Positions 46,690 to 56,268 of a DNA stretch of 57,384 nt are shown one piece after another. Numbering within the stretch: position 1 is the first letter of the stretch; each line of letters opens with the position of its first letter. A program made the position numbers and the translations under genes. The stretch lies in the IMG/VR virus record IMGVR_UViG_3300028041_000098, positions 1-57,384 of that record; one strand, 5' to 3'. The stretch comes from a virus. The notes under the pieces are model-generated. The model saw nothing but the letters and a program-made list of their open reading frames with translations. It did no database searches and was not told where the DNA came from.

Positions 46690-49600
46690 GTGGCCAAAGA
46701 TCGCAACGTCGAGCTGGAAATCAGGGCGAAGAACCTGACGGAAGCTGCCTTCAAGAAGGTCGCGGACGCGATCAAACACCTGGAGGACGCTTCAGAGGCG
46801 ACGTCCGCGAAAGGGACGCAGAGCTGGGGCAAGTGGTTCGCCACGATCGCCGGCGGGGTCGCCGTGGGGAACCTCATCTCGTCGACCTTCAAATCGGTGC
46901 TGGGCACCGTCGCACAGATCCCCGGGCAGCTGATGGAAATCGCGAAGCGCGGCAACGACGTCGCCGACGTGAAGGAGGCGTTCGTCGGGCTGGCGGGCGG
47001 CGGCGAGCAGGCGAACGCGATCCTGAAGGAGCTCCGCACCCAGTTCGGACACACGGTGAACGACTTCGAGCTGATGAAGTCGTCGAACGAGCTGCTGCGC
47101 AAAGGTGTGGGGATGACGGCGCAGGAATTCGGCGTCCTCACCCAGGGCGCGCGGATCCTCGCCAACCAGGTCGGGGGAGACGGCAAGGCAAACTTCGACA
47201 GGTTCCTCAGCGCGATCGGGCGCGGCAACGAGCGGGAGCTGCGTGACCTCGGCGTCAACATGGCGAACATCGAGCGCGCCGTCGATCGCCAGGCGGCCGC
47301 GTGGGGCAAGGAATCGAGCGCGCTCAGCCAGGCCCAGAAGCAGCAGGCGATGAAGAACGCCGTGCTCGAGGAGGCGAACCGGCTCCTGCGCGAGAACGGC
47401 CCCGTCCAGAACGGATTCAACGACAACCTCAAGGCGGCCGAAACGCTCGTCCAGAACTGGACCGATCGGCTCGGCGAGGCGATCGCCACCTCGCCCCAGC
47501 TGAACACCGCGCTCAATCACATCGTAGGTGGCATGGCTGCCGCCTTCGGTCATGACCCTCAGGAGCAGGTGAAGTCGATCGCGCGGCTGATCGGCCACGT
47601 CGCCATCGCTGGCGTCAACGCGGCGCAGTACCTCGTGAGCGGAGCGGAGCTGGTCGCCCGCGCCTACTACCAGGTTCGCGAGATTTTCAGCGCAACGATG
47701 GCGGCGCTGAATGCGAAGAAGATCCGCGAGACCGAGATTCTGCTCGACGCGTTCAGGGCGATGAACCAGGGATCCCAGGAGGTCCGCAATCAAATCCGTG
47801 CGCTCGAAGACGAACTGGCGCAGTTGCAGGGACGCACGAAGGGCTTCAGTGACGACGCCGCGTTCGCGGCGCAGATGAACAAGGACCTCGCCACGAAGAG
47901 CGAGGACCTCAGGCGAAAGCTCGCCGAGATGGAGCTCGCCATGCGTGCCGCCGGCGAGGCGACCGGCGAGGCCTCCAGGACCGGCCGGGGGCTGATCGGC
48001 ACGCAGGGCGCGCTCGGCGAGTCGAGCGCGGAGCTCGCGAAGCTGCAAACGGAGGTCACGAAGAAGCTCCGCGAGATGGCCGCGGCCGCGGACGCCGCTG
48101 CCAAAAACAACGTGCTCGAGGCGTGGGCGCGTCAGAACGCCAGCGCGCTCCAGAAGCTCGCCATCGATGCGATGACCGTGGGCAAGACGCTGCAGGGTCC
48201 CCTAAAGGACGCCCTAGTCTTCAACATGAAGGCCGACGGCGCGCAGTTCGCCGCAAAGGAGTTCGATCGGATCATCAAGGAACAGCAGGCGACGCACTTC
48301 AAGGCCGTCGACGCGATGAACACGAAGTTCACGACGTCGCTCGACCTGCGCGCCGGCGCGTTCGCGGAGTACCACGACCTGGTGGCGAAGCGGACGATGA
48401 CGGAGCTCCAGTACCAGCTCGAGGTCATCCAGCGCGAGGAGGACGCCAAGATCCTCCAGCTGCAGCGGCTCGGATACGCCACCGCCGAGAATCTCGAGCT
48501 GATTCGAGCTGTCACCGCGGAGAAGATGGCGGCCGCCCGGCTCGCGCACAACACCGAACTCGAACGGATGCGGCGCGAGGTGGATTCCTGGGGGAAGCGG
48601 TTCCGCGACATCGTCGGGGCCGTTCCATCGCTCCTGAAATCGGCGTTCACCGGCGGGGGTGGCGCCAAGGGATTCGGCCAGGCCCTGTCCGTCCAGATCG
48701 GCGAAAGCCTGTTCGGGAAGGGCGCCGAGAAGCTCATGACGAAGGGCTTCCAGGGGCTGTTCAACAAGGGGCTGATCAGCGCGCGGACGCTCGGTGGGCT
48801 GGCCGAGATGATCCCGGGTCTCGGCGGTGCAATCGGCGCGCTCGCGGGACCGCTGCTCGGCAAGGTGTTCAGCTTCTTCGGCAACAAGGAACGGAAGGAG
48901 AACGAGGCGGCCACGAAGGAGGTCCGCGCACTCGGCGGGGAGCTCCTCACGACCTACGGCTCGATGGAGAACCTGCGTCTGCTGGGCCAGATGACGGGGA
49001 AGGACATCGCGGGATCGTTCGGCCACGCCGGAAAAAAGGGCCTCGAACAGTTCAAGCTCGACGCCAAGGAATTCGAGAAGGCCGTCGGCGAATTGCGCAC
49101 GCGCGTGAACCGCGACCTCGGTGGCGTGCTCGAGGAATTCCGCGGGATGGGCTTCTCGATTCCGGCCGCGCTCCAGCCGTCGCTCGACAAGCTCCGCGAG
49201 ATGAACCTGCTCACGGAGGACACGCAGGCGCTGCTGCGTGGCTTCGGCGACCAGGCGACGATCGACTACAAGCGGATGGAGGAAGCGGCCGCCCGCTATG
49301 GCATCCACGTCGACAAGCTGGGACAGGGATTCAACAACGCGAAGATCTCGGCGTCGGTGCAACAGATCCTTGAGGACTACGACCTGCTGACCCGCGGCGG
49401 CGCCGAACCGACCGGCATCCTGGAGGACATGGCCGACGAGATCTCCGAGGTGGCGCAGCGCGCGATGCGGCTGGGCATCTCGATGCCGGAAAACATGCGG
49501 CCGATCCTGCAGGCGCTCGTCGACAAAGGCCTGCTGCTCGACGCCAACGGCGAGAAGATCGAGGACCTCAACGGGATGTCGTTCGGGGACCCGATCAAGG

Positions 49601-50058
49601 TGGGGCTCGAGCGGATCGCGGATCTCCTCGAAAAGCTACTGAAGGGTCTCGGGATCGATCTGCCGAATGCGCTGAACAACATCCCGCGACGCGTCGACAT
49701 CGACATCAACGCGCACGTGCGCACCCACGGCGAGCTGCCGGCGTCCGGGTACGCGCCGGACGACAGCGGCCTGGGCATGCCGACGTTCCGCGGCGCGGCC
49801 GCCGGCGGCCTGTTCACGCGGCCGACGTTCCGCGTCCTCGCCGAGCGCGAACCGGAGATCGTCGGCTCCCCGAACGTGATCTCCGACGCGATCGCCACGG
49901 CACTCCGCCAGGCGGGCGGGGGCCTCGTCGGTGGTGGCGAGGTCGTCATTGAGAACGTGACGTTGGTCACCCGCGACCATCGCGTGCTCGCGGACGTCGT
50001 CGTGCCGGAGATCCCGCACGTCGTGAAGCGTCGCGTCGGGCCGGGAAGGCGGCGCTGA
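46690..50058 (+). CDS. tape measure protein
   Basis: A 1122-residue protein from GTG 46690. It begins with the usual basic helical N-terminus (VELEIRAKNLTEAAFKKVAD), has long coiled coils (residues 210-300, 330-460, 520-650), a Gly-rich hydrophobic segment (LGGAIGALAGPLLGKVFSFF, about 710-730) and a C-terminal domain with PTFRVLAEREPEIVGSPN. Length predicts a tail near 160-170 nm if about 0.15 nm per residue applies. It determines tail length and probably opens the host membrane. Confidence 0.93.
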   Translation: MAKDRNVELEIRAKNLTEAAFKKVADAIKHLEDASEATSAKGTQSWGKWFATIAGGVAVGNLISSTFKSVLGTVAQIPGQLMEIAKRGNDVADVKEAFVGLAGGGEQANAILKELRTQFGHTVNDFELMKSSNELLRKGVGMTAQEFGVLTQGARILANQVGGDGKANFDRFLSAIGRGNERELRDLGVNMANIERAVDRQAAAWGKESSALSQAQKQQAMKNAVLEEANRLLRENGPVQNGFNDNLKAAETLVQNWTDRLGEAIATSPQLNTALNHIVGGMAAAFGHDPQEQVKSIARLIGHVAIAGVNAAQYLVSGAELVARAYYQVREIFSATMAALNAKKIRETEILLDAFRAMNQGSQEVRNQIRALEDELAQLQGRTKGFSDDAAFAAQMNKDLATKSEDLRRKLAEMELAMRAAGEATGEASRTGRGLIGTQGALGESSAELAKLQTEVTKKLREMAAAADAAAKNNVLEAWARQNASALQKLAIDAMTVGKTLQGPLKDALVFNMKADGAQFAAKEFDRIIKEQQATHFKAVDAMNTKFTTSLDLRAGAFAEYHDLVAKRTMTELQYQLEVIQREEDAKILQLQRLGYATAENLELIRAVTAEKMAAARLAHNTELERMRREVDSWGKRFRDIVGAVPSLLKSAFTGGGGAKGFGQALSVQIGESLFGKGAEKLMTKGFQGLFNKGLISARTLGGLAEMIPGLGGAIGALAGPLLGKVFSFFGNKERKENEAATKEVRALGGELLTTYGSMENLRLLGQMTGKDIAGSFGHAGKKGLEQFKLDAKEFEKAVGELRTRVNRDLGGVLEEFRGMGFSIPAALQPSLDKLREMNLLTEDTQALLRGFGDQATIDYKRMEEAAARYGIHVDKLGQGFNNAKISASVQQILEDYDLLTRGGAEPTGILEDMADEISEVAQRAMRLGISMPENMRPILQALVDKGLLLDANGEKIEDLNGMSFGDPIKVGLERIADLLEKLLKGLGIDLPNALNNIPRRVDIDINAHVRTHGELPASGYAPDDSGLGMPTFRGAAAGGLFTRPTFRVLAEREPEIVGSPNVISDAIATALRQAGGGLVGGGEVVIENVTLVTRDHRVLADVVVPEIPHVVKRRVGPGRRR

Positions 50059-51890
50059 TGCCGGTCGACCATGAGATCGAGATCAACGGCGTCGTCCGGC
50101 CGTTCGTCGCCACGTCACTGGATGTGGAGTGGGATCTCGACGGCCGCGGGAGTATCGCCTTTGATGTCCCCTCCGGTGACGCGTCGTTCATTCCCGCCGA
50201 GCGGCAAACGGTACTCGTCCGCGAGAACGGCGTGCCGATCGCGCGCGGCACGATTGACACGCCGCGGTCGGCAGGCGTTGGAGGCGTCGGCCTGACGCCG
50301 GTGGAAACCCACGTGACGGCGCTCGACGCCGTCGCGATCTTCGACCGTCTCTACGTCACCGGCACGATGCCGGCAGGGTCACTGAAAACGAAGCTCCAGT
50401 GGCTGGTGTCGTTTTTCTCAGGGCACGGGCTCGAGCTCGATCCGGCACAGGTGGATGGGCCTCTCGACCTGCCGGAGATGCCGTATCCCGAGCCGACCCG
50501 CGGCGCCGACATCGCCGGGGACTTGGAAATGGTGACTGGCTACGCGCTCGACGTGAGTCCCACGCTCGCGGTGCGGATGTTTCTGCCTGGCACCGACCCC
50601 GCGCCGTTCGCGATCGTCGAAGGTGACGGCAACGTCTACGGTGACCTCGAGGTTGAGCGCGTCGACCTGGACTACGGAAACCGGATCCGGCTGCGCTACA
50701 CCTTCGCCGCGCTCGCAGCCTATGCCTTTTACGGGGGCGGCGGGAACGTCGTCGATGGGGACCAGGTGACGATCGGCTCGCGCACCTATACGTTTCACGA
50801 CGAACTCCAGGGCTCCAGCGGCAGCGTGCTGATTGGACCAGACCTGCACGAGAGCCTGTCTCACCTGATGCTGGCGATCGCGTCAGCGGATCGCGTGGGG
50901 GCTGGAGTGCTCTATTCGGCGGCCACGGCCGTGCACACGCAGGTGTCCGCCTACTTTCAACACGCGACTGCGCTGCGCGTCGTGGCCCTCACGCCGGGCA
51001 GCGCCGGCAACAACATCGGCGTGGACTCCACGTCGGGCAGCGCGGGGTGGTTCACCGAGGGCGGCGGACCGACGTCGACGCTCCTGTTCGGCCTCGACGC
51101 CGGGCTCGGCAATGAGGTCGTCGTCGACGACGCGGTCGAGCAGGCGAAGCCGGGCGTCGGCGTCTGGGAGGCGCTGGTCGTCCGCGAGGACGTCTACACC
51201 GCCGACGTCGCCCAGCTGTTTGCCGCAGCGTATCTCGCCCGGGCCGTGCAGTCCTCCTACTCTCGTGTCACCTACGCCACCCGCCGCCCAGGATTGCGGA
51301 AGGGGCAGACGCAGACGATTGAAGCGCCGGCGCGCGGCGCGACGGGCACGCACCTCATCACGAACGTGCGCGTGCGTCGCCCGAAACCGTTCCGGCCCGT
51401 CTGGTACGTCACAGCCATCTCCGGCACGGTGTGGCCACGCACGTCCTGGAAAGACACCTACGCCGGCTGGTCGGCGGGCGGCGGCTCGAATGCCGCGGCG
51501 CCGCCGGGAGGCGTGACCGTCGTGACCGGTGGAGATGTCGCCTCCGTCTTCCACGGCGGCTCAAGGGAGATGGCGGTGCCCATGGGGGCACCGCCCGCCT
51601 GGACGCCGATCGTCGGCTGGCTCCCACACGTCGCGCGCGCCACCGGTACGCGGCGAATTCGCGCGGCACTCGGCGCCCGGGCAGCCGGCGTTGCGGTGAA
51701 GGTGCGGTGGCACAACCTCACCGACGGAACAGATGTTGAATCGAGCTGGGTCACTGCGGTCACGCCGCAGGTCCTCATCGAAACCGAATTCCTGGTCACC
51801 GAGGAGGCCGGCAAACGGTACCGGCTCGACGTGATCACCGATACGAACGGAGTGTCCGCGTATGCGCTCGTGCAATCTGAACGTGTGTAG
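50058..51890 (+). CDS. baseplate hub/distal tail-like protein
   Basis: A 610-residue beta-rich protein following the tape measure (TGATG overlap). N-terminal segments (EIEINGVVRPFVATSLDVEW, RGSIAFDVPSGDASF, RETPIARGTID-type strands) resemble gp27/hub domain I; a loop domain about 235-370 (ARKR-free, Gly-rich) and a C-terminal fibronectin-like part (PPAWTPIVGWLPHVARATGT) follow. No lysozyme or peptidase domain visible. It should form the tail tip hub. Confidence 0.75.
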   Translation: MPVDHEIEINGVVRPFVATSLDVEWDLDGRGSIAFDVPSGDASFIPAERQTVLVRENGVPIARGTIDTPRSAGVGGVGLTPVETHVTALDAVAIFDRLYVTGTMPAGSLKTKLQWLVSFFSGHGLELDPAQVDGPLDLPEMPYPEPTRGADIAGDLEMVTGYALDVSPTLAVRMFLPGTDPAPFAIVEGDGNVYGDLEVERVDLDYGNRIRLRYTFAALAAYAFYGGGGNVVDGDQVTIGSRTYTFHDELQGSSGSVLIGPDLHESLSHLMLAIASADRVGAGVLYSAATAVHTQVSAYFQHATALRVVALTPGSAGNNIGVDSTSGSAGWFTEGGGPTSTLLFGLDAGLGNEVVVDDAVEQAKPGVGVWEALVVREDVYTADVAQLFAAAYLARAVQSSYSRVTYATRRPGLRKGQTQTIEAPARGATGTHLITNVRVRRPKPFRPVWYVTAISGTVWPRTSWKDTYAGWSAGGGSNAAAPPGGVTVVTGGDVASVFHGGSREMAVPMGAPPAWTPIVGWLPHVARATGTRRIRAALGARAAGVAVKVRWHNLTDGTDVESSWVTAVTPQVLIETEFLVTEEAGKRYRLDVITDTNGVSAYALVQSERV

Positions 51891-53748
51891 AGGCGCCCTG
51901 CTCGCGCTCGTCATGTGCGCAGCGGCGGCGCCGGCGCTGGCGCAGGCGCCCGAGATCGATGTCTCGCGGATCTATCTTGGGTCGCCCGCCGCGACGCTCC
52001 ACAGCGGCTCGGGCGCACCCTCGGCCTCGGCGCCGTCCGGCAGCATGTACTTCCGCACCGACACCGGGCAGTGGTACCAGCACATCGCCGGCGCGTGGCG
52101 CGCATTAACCGATGCCAACGGCGTGCTCGTCGGGTCGGCGAATCTGACCGATCTCAGCGCTTCTGGCTCGGTGGACGCGACCGGCAATGTATTCGCGCGT
52201 CAGGGGCTCTATATCGGGAGCGATGGCGCCTGGCTGCTGAACAAGTCCGGCAGCGGGTGGCTGAACTGGGCCGTGCGGAACACGAGCGGCAGCGAGTCGA
52301 CGCTGGATCTGCAGTTTCTCGGGCCGATCGGGGCGCATCTGATGCCGGCCACTCACGACGCGTTCCATGTGGGTCGTGCGGATCGCATCTGGCGCGAGGC
52401 GTGGATCGGGCAGCTGCATTCGCTGGTGTTCAGCGCGTCGACGCAAACGATCTTCGGCGGCTACAACATCATCGGCAAAGGGGCGGGGACCCTTGCGTCG
52501 CTGGTGACGCCGTCGGACACGAGCATCGATTTCGGCCGGTCGATGACGGCGACCGACTGGGTGGAAATCCGCGCGCACGACACCAGCGGCGACGTCAAGG
52601 TCGAGTACCTGCAGGTGGGCGCGCTCGTCAGCGGCACCACCTACGCCGTCACGCGCGATCTCGCCGGCGCGCATGGGACCGACCCGGAGTGGGCGGCCGG
52701 CACGCCGTTCTTGGTGCTGGGCTCGGCTGGGGATGGGCGGATCGCGCACCTCGCGGCTGGGCCCCGCACGATCTGGGGGCAGCAGGGGGTGACCCACGAC
52801 GCGTTCACGCCACGCGTCGTCGTGGGCAATCTCGACGGATTCTTCGGGTACAGCTCGCGCGTCTTCGGCCTCGCTGCTGGAGATCCGGCCGCGGCGTGGA
52901 TCAAGATCGATCCGACGAATGGCCTCCGCATCGGCCACGGATCCACCACGAAGATCAGCCTTGACGCCAGCGGGAGCGCCGTGATCACCGGTCCCGACAT
53001 CACCCTCGGCACCGCGGCGAGTTACCTGTCGAGCAACGCGCTGAAGTTCGCGCGGCCGTCGAATCACAGCGGGGTCTTCGACCTCTATTCCGTCGCCGGA
53101 TCAGGTCTGACGGATCTCTATTTGGAAAACGACCTCGCGCCGGCGTTCGGCGCGTCGCAAGGCCGGATCATCCTGCGCGCGCGGAGCTACAGCGTGGGGC
53201 CCACGCCGTCGAACTGGGCCTCGCTCACGCTCACGAGCCTGTCGAGCAACACCGTTTCCGCCGCCCAGCTCGTGGCCGATCAGATCGCGCTTACGGGCAC
53301 GACGAGTATCACGGGCGCGCTCTCCACGTCGAGCGCCATCACGGAGCGGAACCGCGCGACGCCACTCGGCGAATGGCAGTCGGTCGCGTACAACAGCGGC
53401 CACTTTTCGGCGTCGGCAGGGACGTGGACGGTGGAGAGTGCCGACCAGGAGGTACTCGGCTACACGCTCGTCGGCAAGACCATGACGGTGACGTATCGGC
53501 TCACGTCGACCAGCGTGAGCGCGGCGCCTGGCGCGCTGCGCGTCGCGATCCCGGGCGGCTTCACGGCCGCCCGCAGCACGCTCGTGCCCATCGGCTATGC
53601 GGCGGACGCGGGCACGATCGTGGACGCGTACGCGTCGGTAGGTAGCGGGGGCACGCTCATTGTGTTCAACAAGCGCACCGCCGCGAACTGGTCGACCGCC
53701 ACCAACAGCACCGACGTGATCGGGCAGATCACGTTCGAGATTCAGTGA
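51862..53748 (+). CDS. tail fibre with N-terminal signal peptide
   Basis: A 628-residue protein. Residues 1-28 form a signal peptide (RGALLALVMCAAAAPALAQ). Then a short motif shared in style with the fibre-like gene at 40013 (GSMYFRTDTGQWYQHIAGAW), long beta-helical/fibre repeats with LHS-type motifs (GRADRIWREAWIGQLHSLVF), and a beta-sandwich end. It overlaps the hub gene by 29 bases. Receptor binding is the probable role; a Sec signal on a tail fibre is unusual. Confidence 0.8.
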   Translation: MRSCNLNVCRGALLALVMCAAAAPALAQAPEIDVSRIYLGSPAATLHSGSGAPSASAPSGSMYFRTDTGQWYQHIAGAWRALTDANGVLVGSANLTDLSASGSVDATGNVFARQGLYIGSDGAWLLNKSGSGWLNWAVRNTSGSESTLDLQFLGPIGAHLMPATHDAFHVGRADRIWREAWIGQLHSLVFSASTQTIFGGYNIIGKGAGTLASLVTPSDTSIDFGRSMTATDWVEIRAHDTSGDVKVEYLQVGALVSGTTYAVTRDLAGAHGTDPEWAAGTPFLVLGSAGDGRIAHLAAGPRTIWGQQGVTHDAFTPRVVVGNLDGFFGYSSRVFGLAAGDPAAAWIKIDPTNGLRIGHGSTTKISLDASGSAVITGPDITLGTAASYLSSNALKFARPSNHSGVFDLYSVAGSGLTDLYLENDLAPAFGASQGRIILRARSYSVGPTPSNWASLTLTSLSSNTVSAAQLVADQIALTGTTSITGALSTSSAITERNRATPLGEWQSVAYNSGHFSASAGTWTVESADQEVLGYTLVGKTMTVTYRLTSTSVSAAPGALRVAIPGGFTAARSTLVPIGYAADAGTIVDAYASVGSGGTLIVFNKRTAANWSTATNSTDVIGQITFEIQ

Positions 53749-53759
53749 GAGGACTCCAC

Positions 53760-54044
53760 ATGGAGATCACGATCGTCGGTATCAACCCGCTCACCGTCCA
53801 AATCGCGTTTGGCCCGAAGGAGCAGCGCGCCCTCGCGTTCGCCGCGCAGGAGGCGAGCCGGACGGAAGGCCGCGCGATCACGGCCCGCGAGCACCTCGAG
53901 GGCCGCATCGGCGAATACGTCAGCGCGATGCTCCGCCGCTACAAGGAACGCGTGACCAATGAGCTGTTGGAGAAATTCGACGTGGCCACGCCGGAGCAGC
54001 AGCAGATCGCGATCGAAGCCGTGGGCGGCACGATGCCGCAATAG
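53760..54044 (+). CDS. small hypothetical tail-region protein
   Basis: A 94-residue helical protein (MEITIVGINPLTVQIAFGPK) ending VGGTMPQ. RBS GAGAGGA. Position after the fibre gene mirrors 41220-41507 after the first fibre-like gene, so it may be a fibre chaperone; unproven. Confidence 0.65.
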   Translation: MEITIVGINPLTVQIAFGPKEQRALAFAAQEASRTEGRAITAREHLEGRIGEYVSAMLRRYKERVTNELLEKFDVATPEQQQIAIEAVGGTMPQ

Positions 54045-54110
54045 GGCCGCGACCACTCATGCTCATTGTCTCGCCTCTCGGGTAGGCCCCAAGCAAAGGT
54101 AGGAGCTCAG

Positions 54111-55805
54111 ATGGCGCATCCGAACCGTCGCGGTGACGTGCTCGCCGGCACGTGGGGGCCGGTGTCGATCACCAACGTGCCGCTGTCGGCGACGCACGCT
54201 GGGAGCCGGCTGGCCGACGCCGGCGCGGTCGGCTGGCTCGACGACGTGGACACCGCGGTCCTCGTCGCGCGGCTCGACCCGCCGACCGCGGGCACGGATC
54301 CGCAGGGGCTCTGCATCGCGCTGTACGACCAGCGCACCCAGACGGTAACCCCCGTCGCGCCGCGTGGCGCAAACGCCGGGGCAGCGGGCGGCGGCGTGTG
54401 GGCGGTGTCGTCCAGCCGCGACGGCCTGCTCGCGTCGACGGGCTGGGCCGACCCTGGCCTGTTCGTGCACGACGTGGGGCCGGACGGCGCGATCGCGTAC
54501 ACCGACTTCCGCAACTTCCCGGTGCGGCTCCGCTACCCGAACGGCCACGATGTCGAACTCTACGCCGGCGTGGTGCACAGCCTCACGCTGCTCGGCGACG
54601 GGCGCGCGGTCTTCGGCACGCACGATGGCCGCTGGCACTTCGTCGGTGTCCCGCAACCGGTCGGGCTGCCGCAGGGCGCCAACCTGGTGCGCCTGGCCGA
54701 GGTCGCGGGGACCTGGTGGCTGACGTATCAGCTCGGCTACCAAGTCGTCCTTCGGCGGGCCGATGACCCGACCCGCGGATACGTGTACCCGTTCGTGCAG
54801 CGGCCGGACGCCGGCGCGTTCGGCCTGCAGCTGCGCGACGTCGACGGGCAGGCGCTGGTCTGCTGGTCCGTCTTCGCCGGCGCACGACCCGGCGAGCAGG
54901 AGGTGCGCGTGCAGGATCTCGGCGCCCCGATGGTGGCGCTCCTCGAGGCGCCGGTACCGGTTCCGGTTCCGGCGGTCCGTCCCTGGCCGCGGAAACTGTG
55001 GATCGCGCCGTTCAAGACCCACTCGCACCGGTACGGTGACACGCCGATCGAGGACCACGTCGGCAACGCGGTGTACGTCGAGGGGGACGACCGCGAGCAC
55101 CCCGGCCGCATCCACGCGGAGCTCGACCGCGTGCGGCGCTTGGGTCAGCCGATGATCGTCGCGGTCGAGGAGCCGATCGACGCAGTGCACATCAACACCA
55201 CGATCGCGTGGTTCGTGCACGCGGCCGATCTCCCGACGCTCGAGCAGAAGGTCGAGGTGGCGCTGGGCTGGCCGGAGAAGCCGGTCATCGCGTATCTCGA
55301 CAAGATGCGCGCCGAGGACTGGCCCCTGCAGCGGCCCGCCTGGATGTCGGCACGGGTGTGGCCGTCGGTGATGGCGTACCGGGATCCCGGCGAGCCCCTC
55401 GCGACCTTCGACCTGCGGGTGACCGCGATGCTGCACCGGGTCGCGCAGTGGGGGACCTCCCTGGCGCTCACCCCGGCCTTCTTCACGCGCAACGGTCGCG
55501 CGACCGTGGCGGAGATCGTCGAGTGCATGCCGCTCTACGAGCGGTGGATTCGGGAGTTCCCGATCGTCTGTGTCATGCCGTTCGCGGACCGTCGGCCGAC
55601 GGGCATGATCGACCATCCAGTGCTGCGCGCCTGGGCGCGGGCCTTCCTCGAGGCCAATCCCGCGCGGCCCAACCGGTTCGACTATTGGCGGGGCGGCGCG
55701 ACGGACCTGCCAACGGTGTTGCGGAACAAGCTCGGACAGTCGACGGAGCTGGTGATCCTGTCGGCCGACGAGAAGCGTTACCTCCTGGACCGGCTCGGAA
55801 CGTAA
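54111..55805 (+). CDS. tail tip protein: beta-propeller plus TIM-barrel-like domain
   Basis: A 564-residue protein. The N-terminal 290 residues show repeated beta-blade-like segments (VWAVSSSRDGLLASTGWADP, HSLTLLGDGRAVFGTHDGRW); a PVPVPVP linker follows; residues 305-560 look like an alpha/beta barrel of glycoside-hydrolase style (KLWIAPFKTHSHRYGDT, PMIVAVEEPIDAVHINTT, SLALTPAFFTRNGR). It could bind and perhaps cleave surface glycans. Catalytic acids are not certain. RBS AGGTAGGAG precedes ATG 54111. Confidence 0.68.
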   Translation: MAHPNRRGDVLAGTWGPVSITNVPLSATHAGSRLADAGAVGWLDDVDTAVLVARLDPPTAGTDPQGLCIALYDQRTQTVTPVAPRGANAGAAGGGVWAVSSSRDGLLASTGWADPGLFVHDVGPDGAIAYTDFRNFPVRLRYPNGHDVELYAGVVHSLTLLGDGRAVFGTHDGRWHFVGVPQPVGLPQGANLVRLAEVAGTWWLTYQLGYQVVLRRADDPTRGYVYPFVQRPDAGAFGLQLRDVDGQALVCWSVFAGARPGEQEVRVQDLGAPMVALLEAPVPVPVPAVRPWPRKLWIAPFKTHSHRYGDTPIEDHVGNAVYVEGDDREHPGRIHAELDRVRRLGQPMIVAVEEPIDAVHINTTIAWFVHAADLPTLEQKVEVALGWPEKPVIAYLDKMRAEDWPLQRPAWMSARVWPSVMAYRDPGEPLATFDLRVTAMLHRVAQWGTSLALTPAFFTRNGRATVAEIVECMPLYERWIREFPIVCVMPFADRRPTGMIDHPVLRAWARAFLEANPARPNRFDYWRGGATDLPTVLRNKLGQSTELVILSADEKRYLLDRLGT

Positions 55806-55887
55806 CTTGCCGTTCCTGAGGTACCGAACCTGAAACTGTCCGCATCGGCGCGCCCCGGCGACCGATTTTGTGACTGACGATCGAGAA

Positions 55888-56268
55888 ATGCGTGCGCTCC
55901 TCTTCGCCGGCGCTCTCCTGGGTCTGGCCTTCAGCCAGCCCGCGGCGTCGTCCGCCCAGATCCCCGCTGCAGCGGTGACACCGGCAGCCGAGGACGGGCG
56001 GACCACGGCGAGCGGGGGACCCATGGACGAGCAGCTCTTTAAGTACGCACTGACCCAGGGAGGGCTGACGATCGTCTGCCTCGTGCTGTTCTGGTGGATT
56101 CAGCGCGAACACCGCCGGCAGGACGCGGCGAAGGACGAACGGATGCAGATCCTCGTCGTCCTGGTGGAGAAAAACACGGCGGCCCTCACGGCGTCTGAGG
56201 CGACCAACGCGCGGCTCGCGCGCGCGATCGAGACCACGCGGCTGTTGCCGCCTGGGGCGACCGTATGA
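55888..56268 (+). CDS. holin-like protein, two possible products
   Basis: From ATG 55888 a 126-residue protein with an N-terminal signal-like segment (LLFAGALLGLAFSQPAASSA) and a second hydrophobic stretch (QGGLTIVCLVLFWWI) followed by a charged helix (REHRRQDAAKDERMQILVVL). An internal ATG at 56023, 6 bases after GGGGG, would give an 81-residue protein like the UviB/BhlA holin-type class (one TM, then charged coiled tail). Upstream GTG 55870 adds 6 residues. Immediately precedes the endolysin. Confidence 0.7.
   Translation: MRALLFAGALLGLAFSQPAASSAQIPAAAVTPAAEDGRTTASGGPMDEQLFKYALTQGGLTIVCLVLFWWIQREHRRQDAAKDERMQILVVLVEKNTAALTASEATNARLARAIETTRLLPPGATV

Noticed and set aside
54063-56024. 653-codon minus-strand ORF opposite the tail tip gene
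   Set aside because: Shadow composition; the plus frame has RBS, good codons and domain-like structure.
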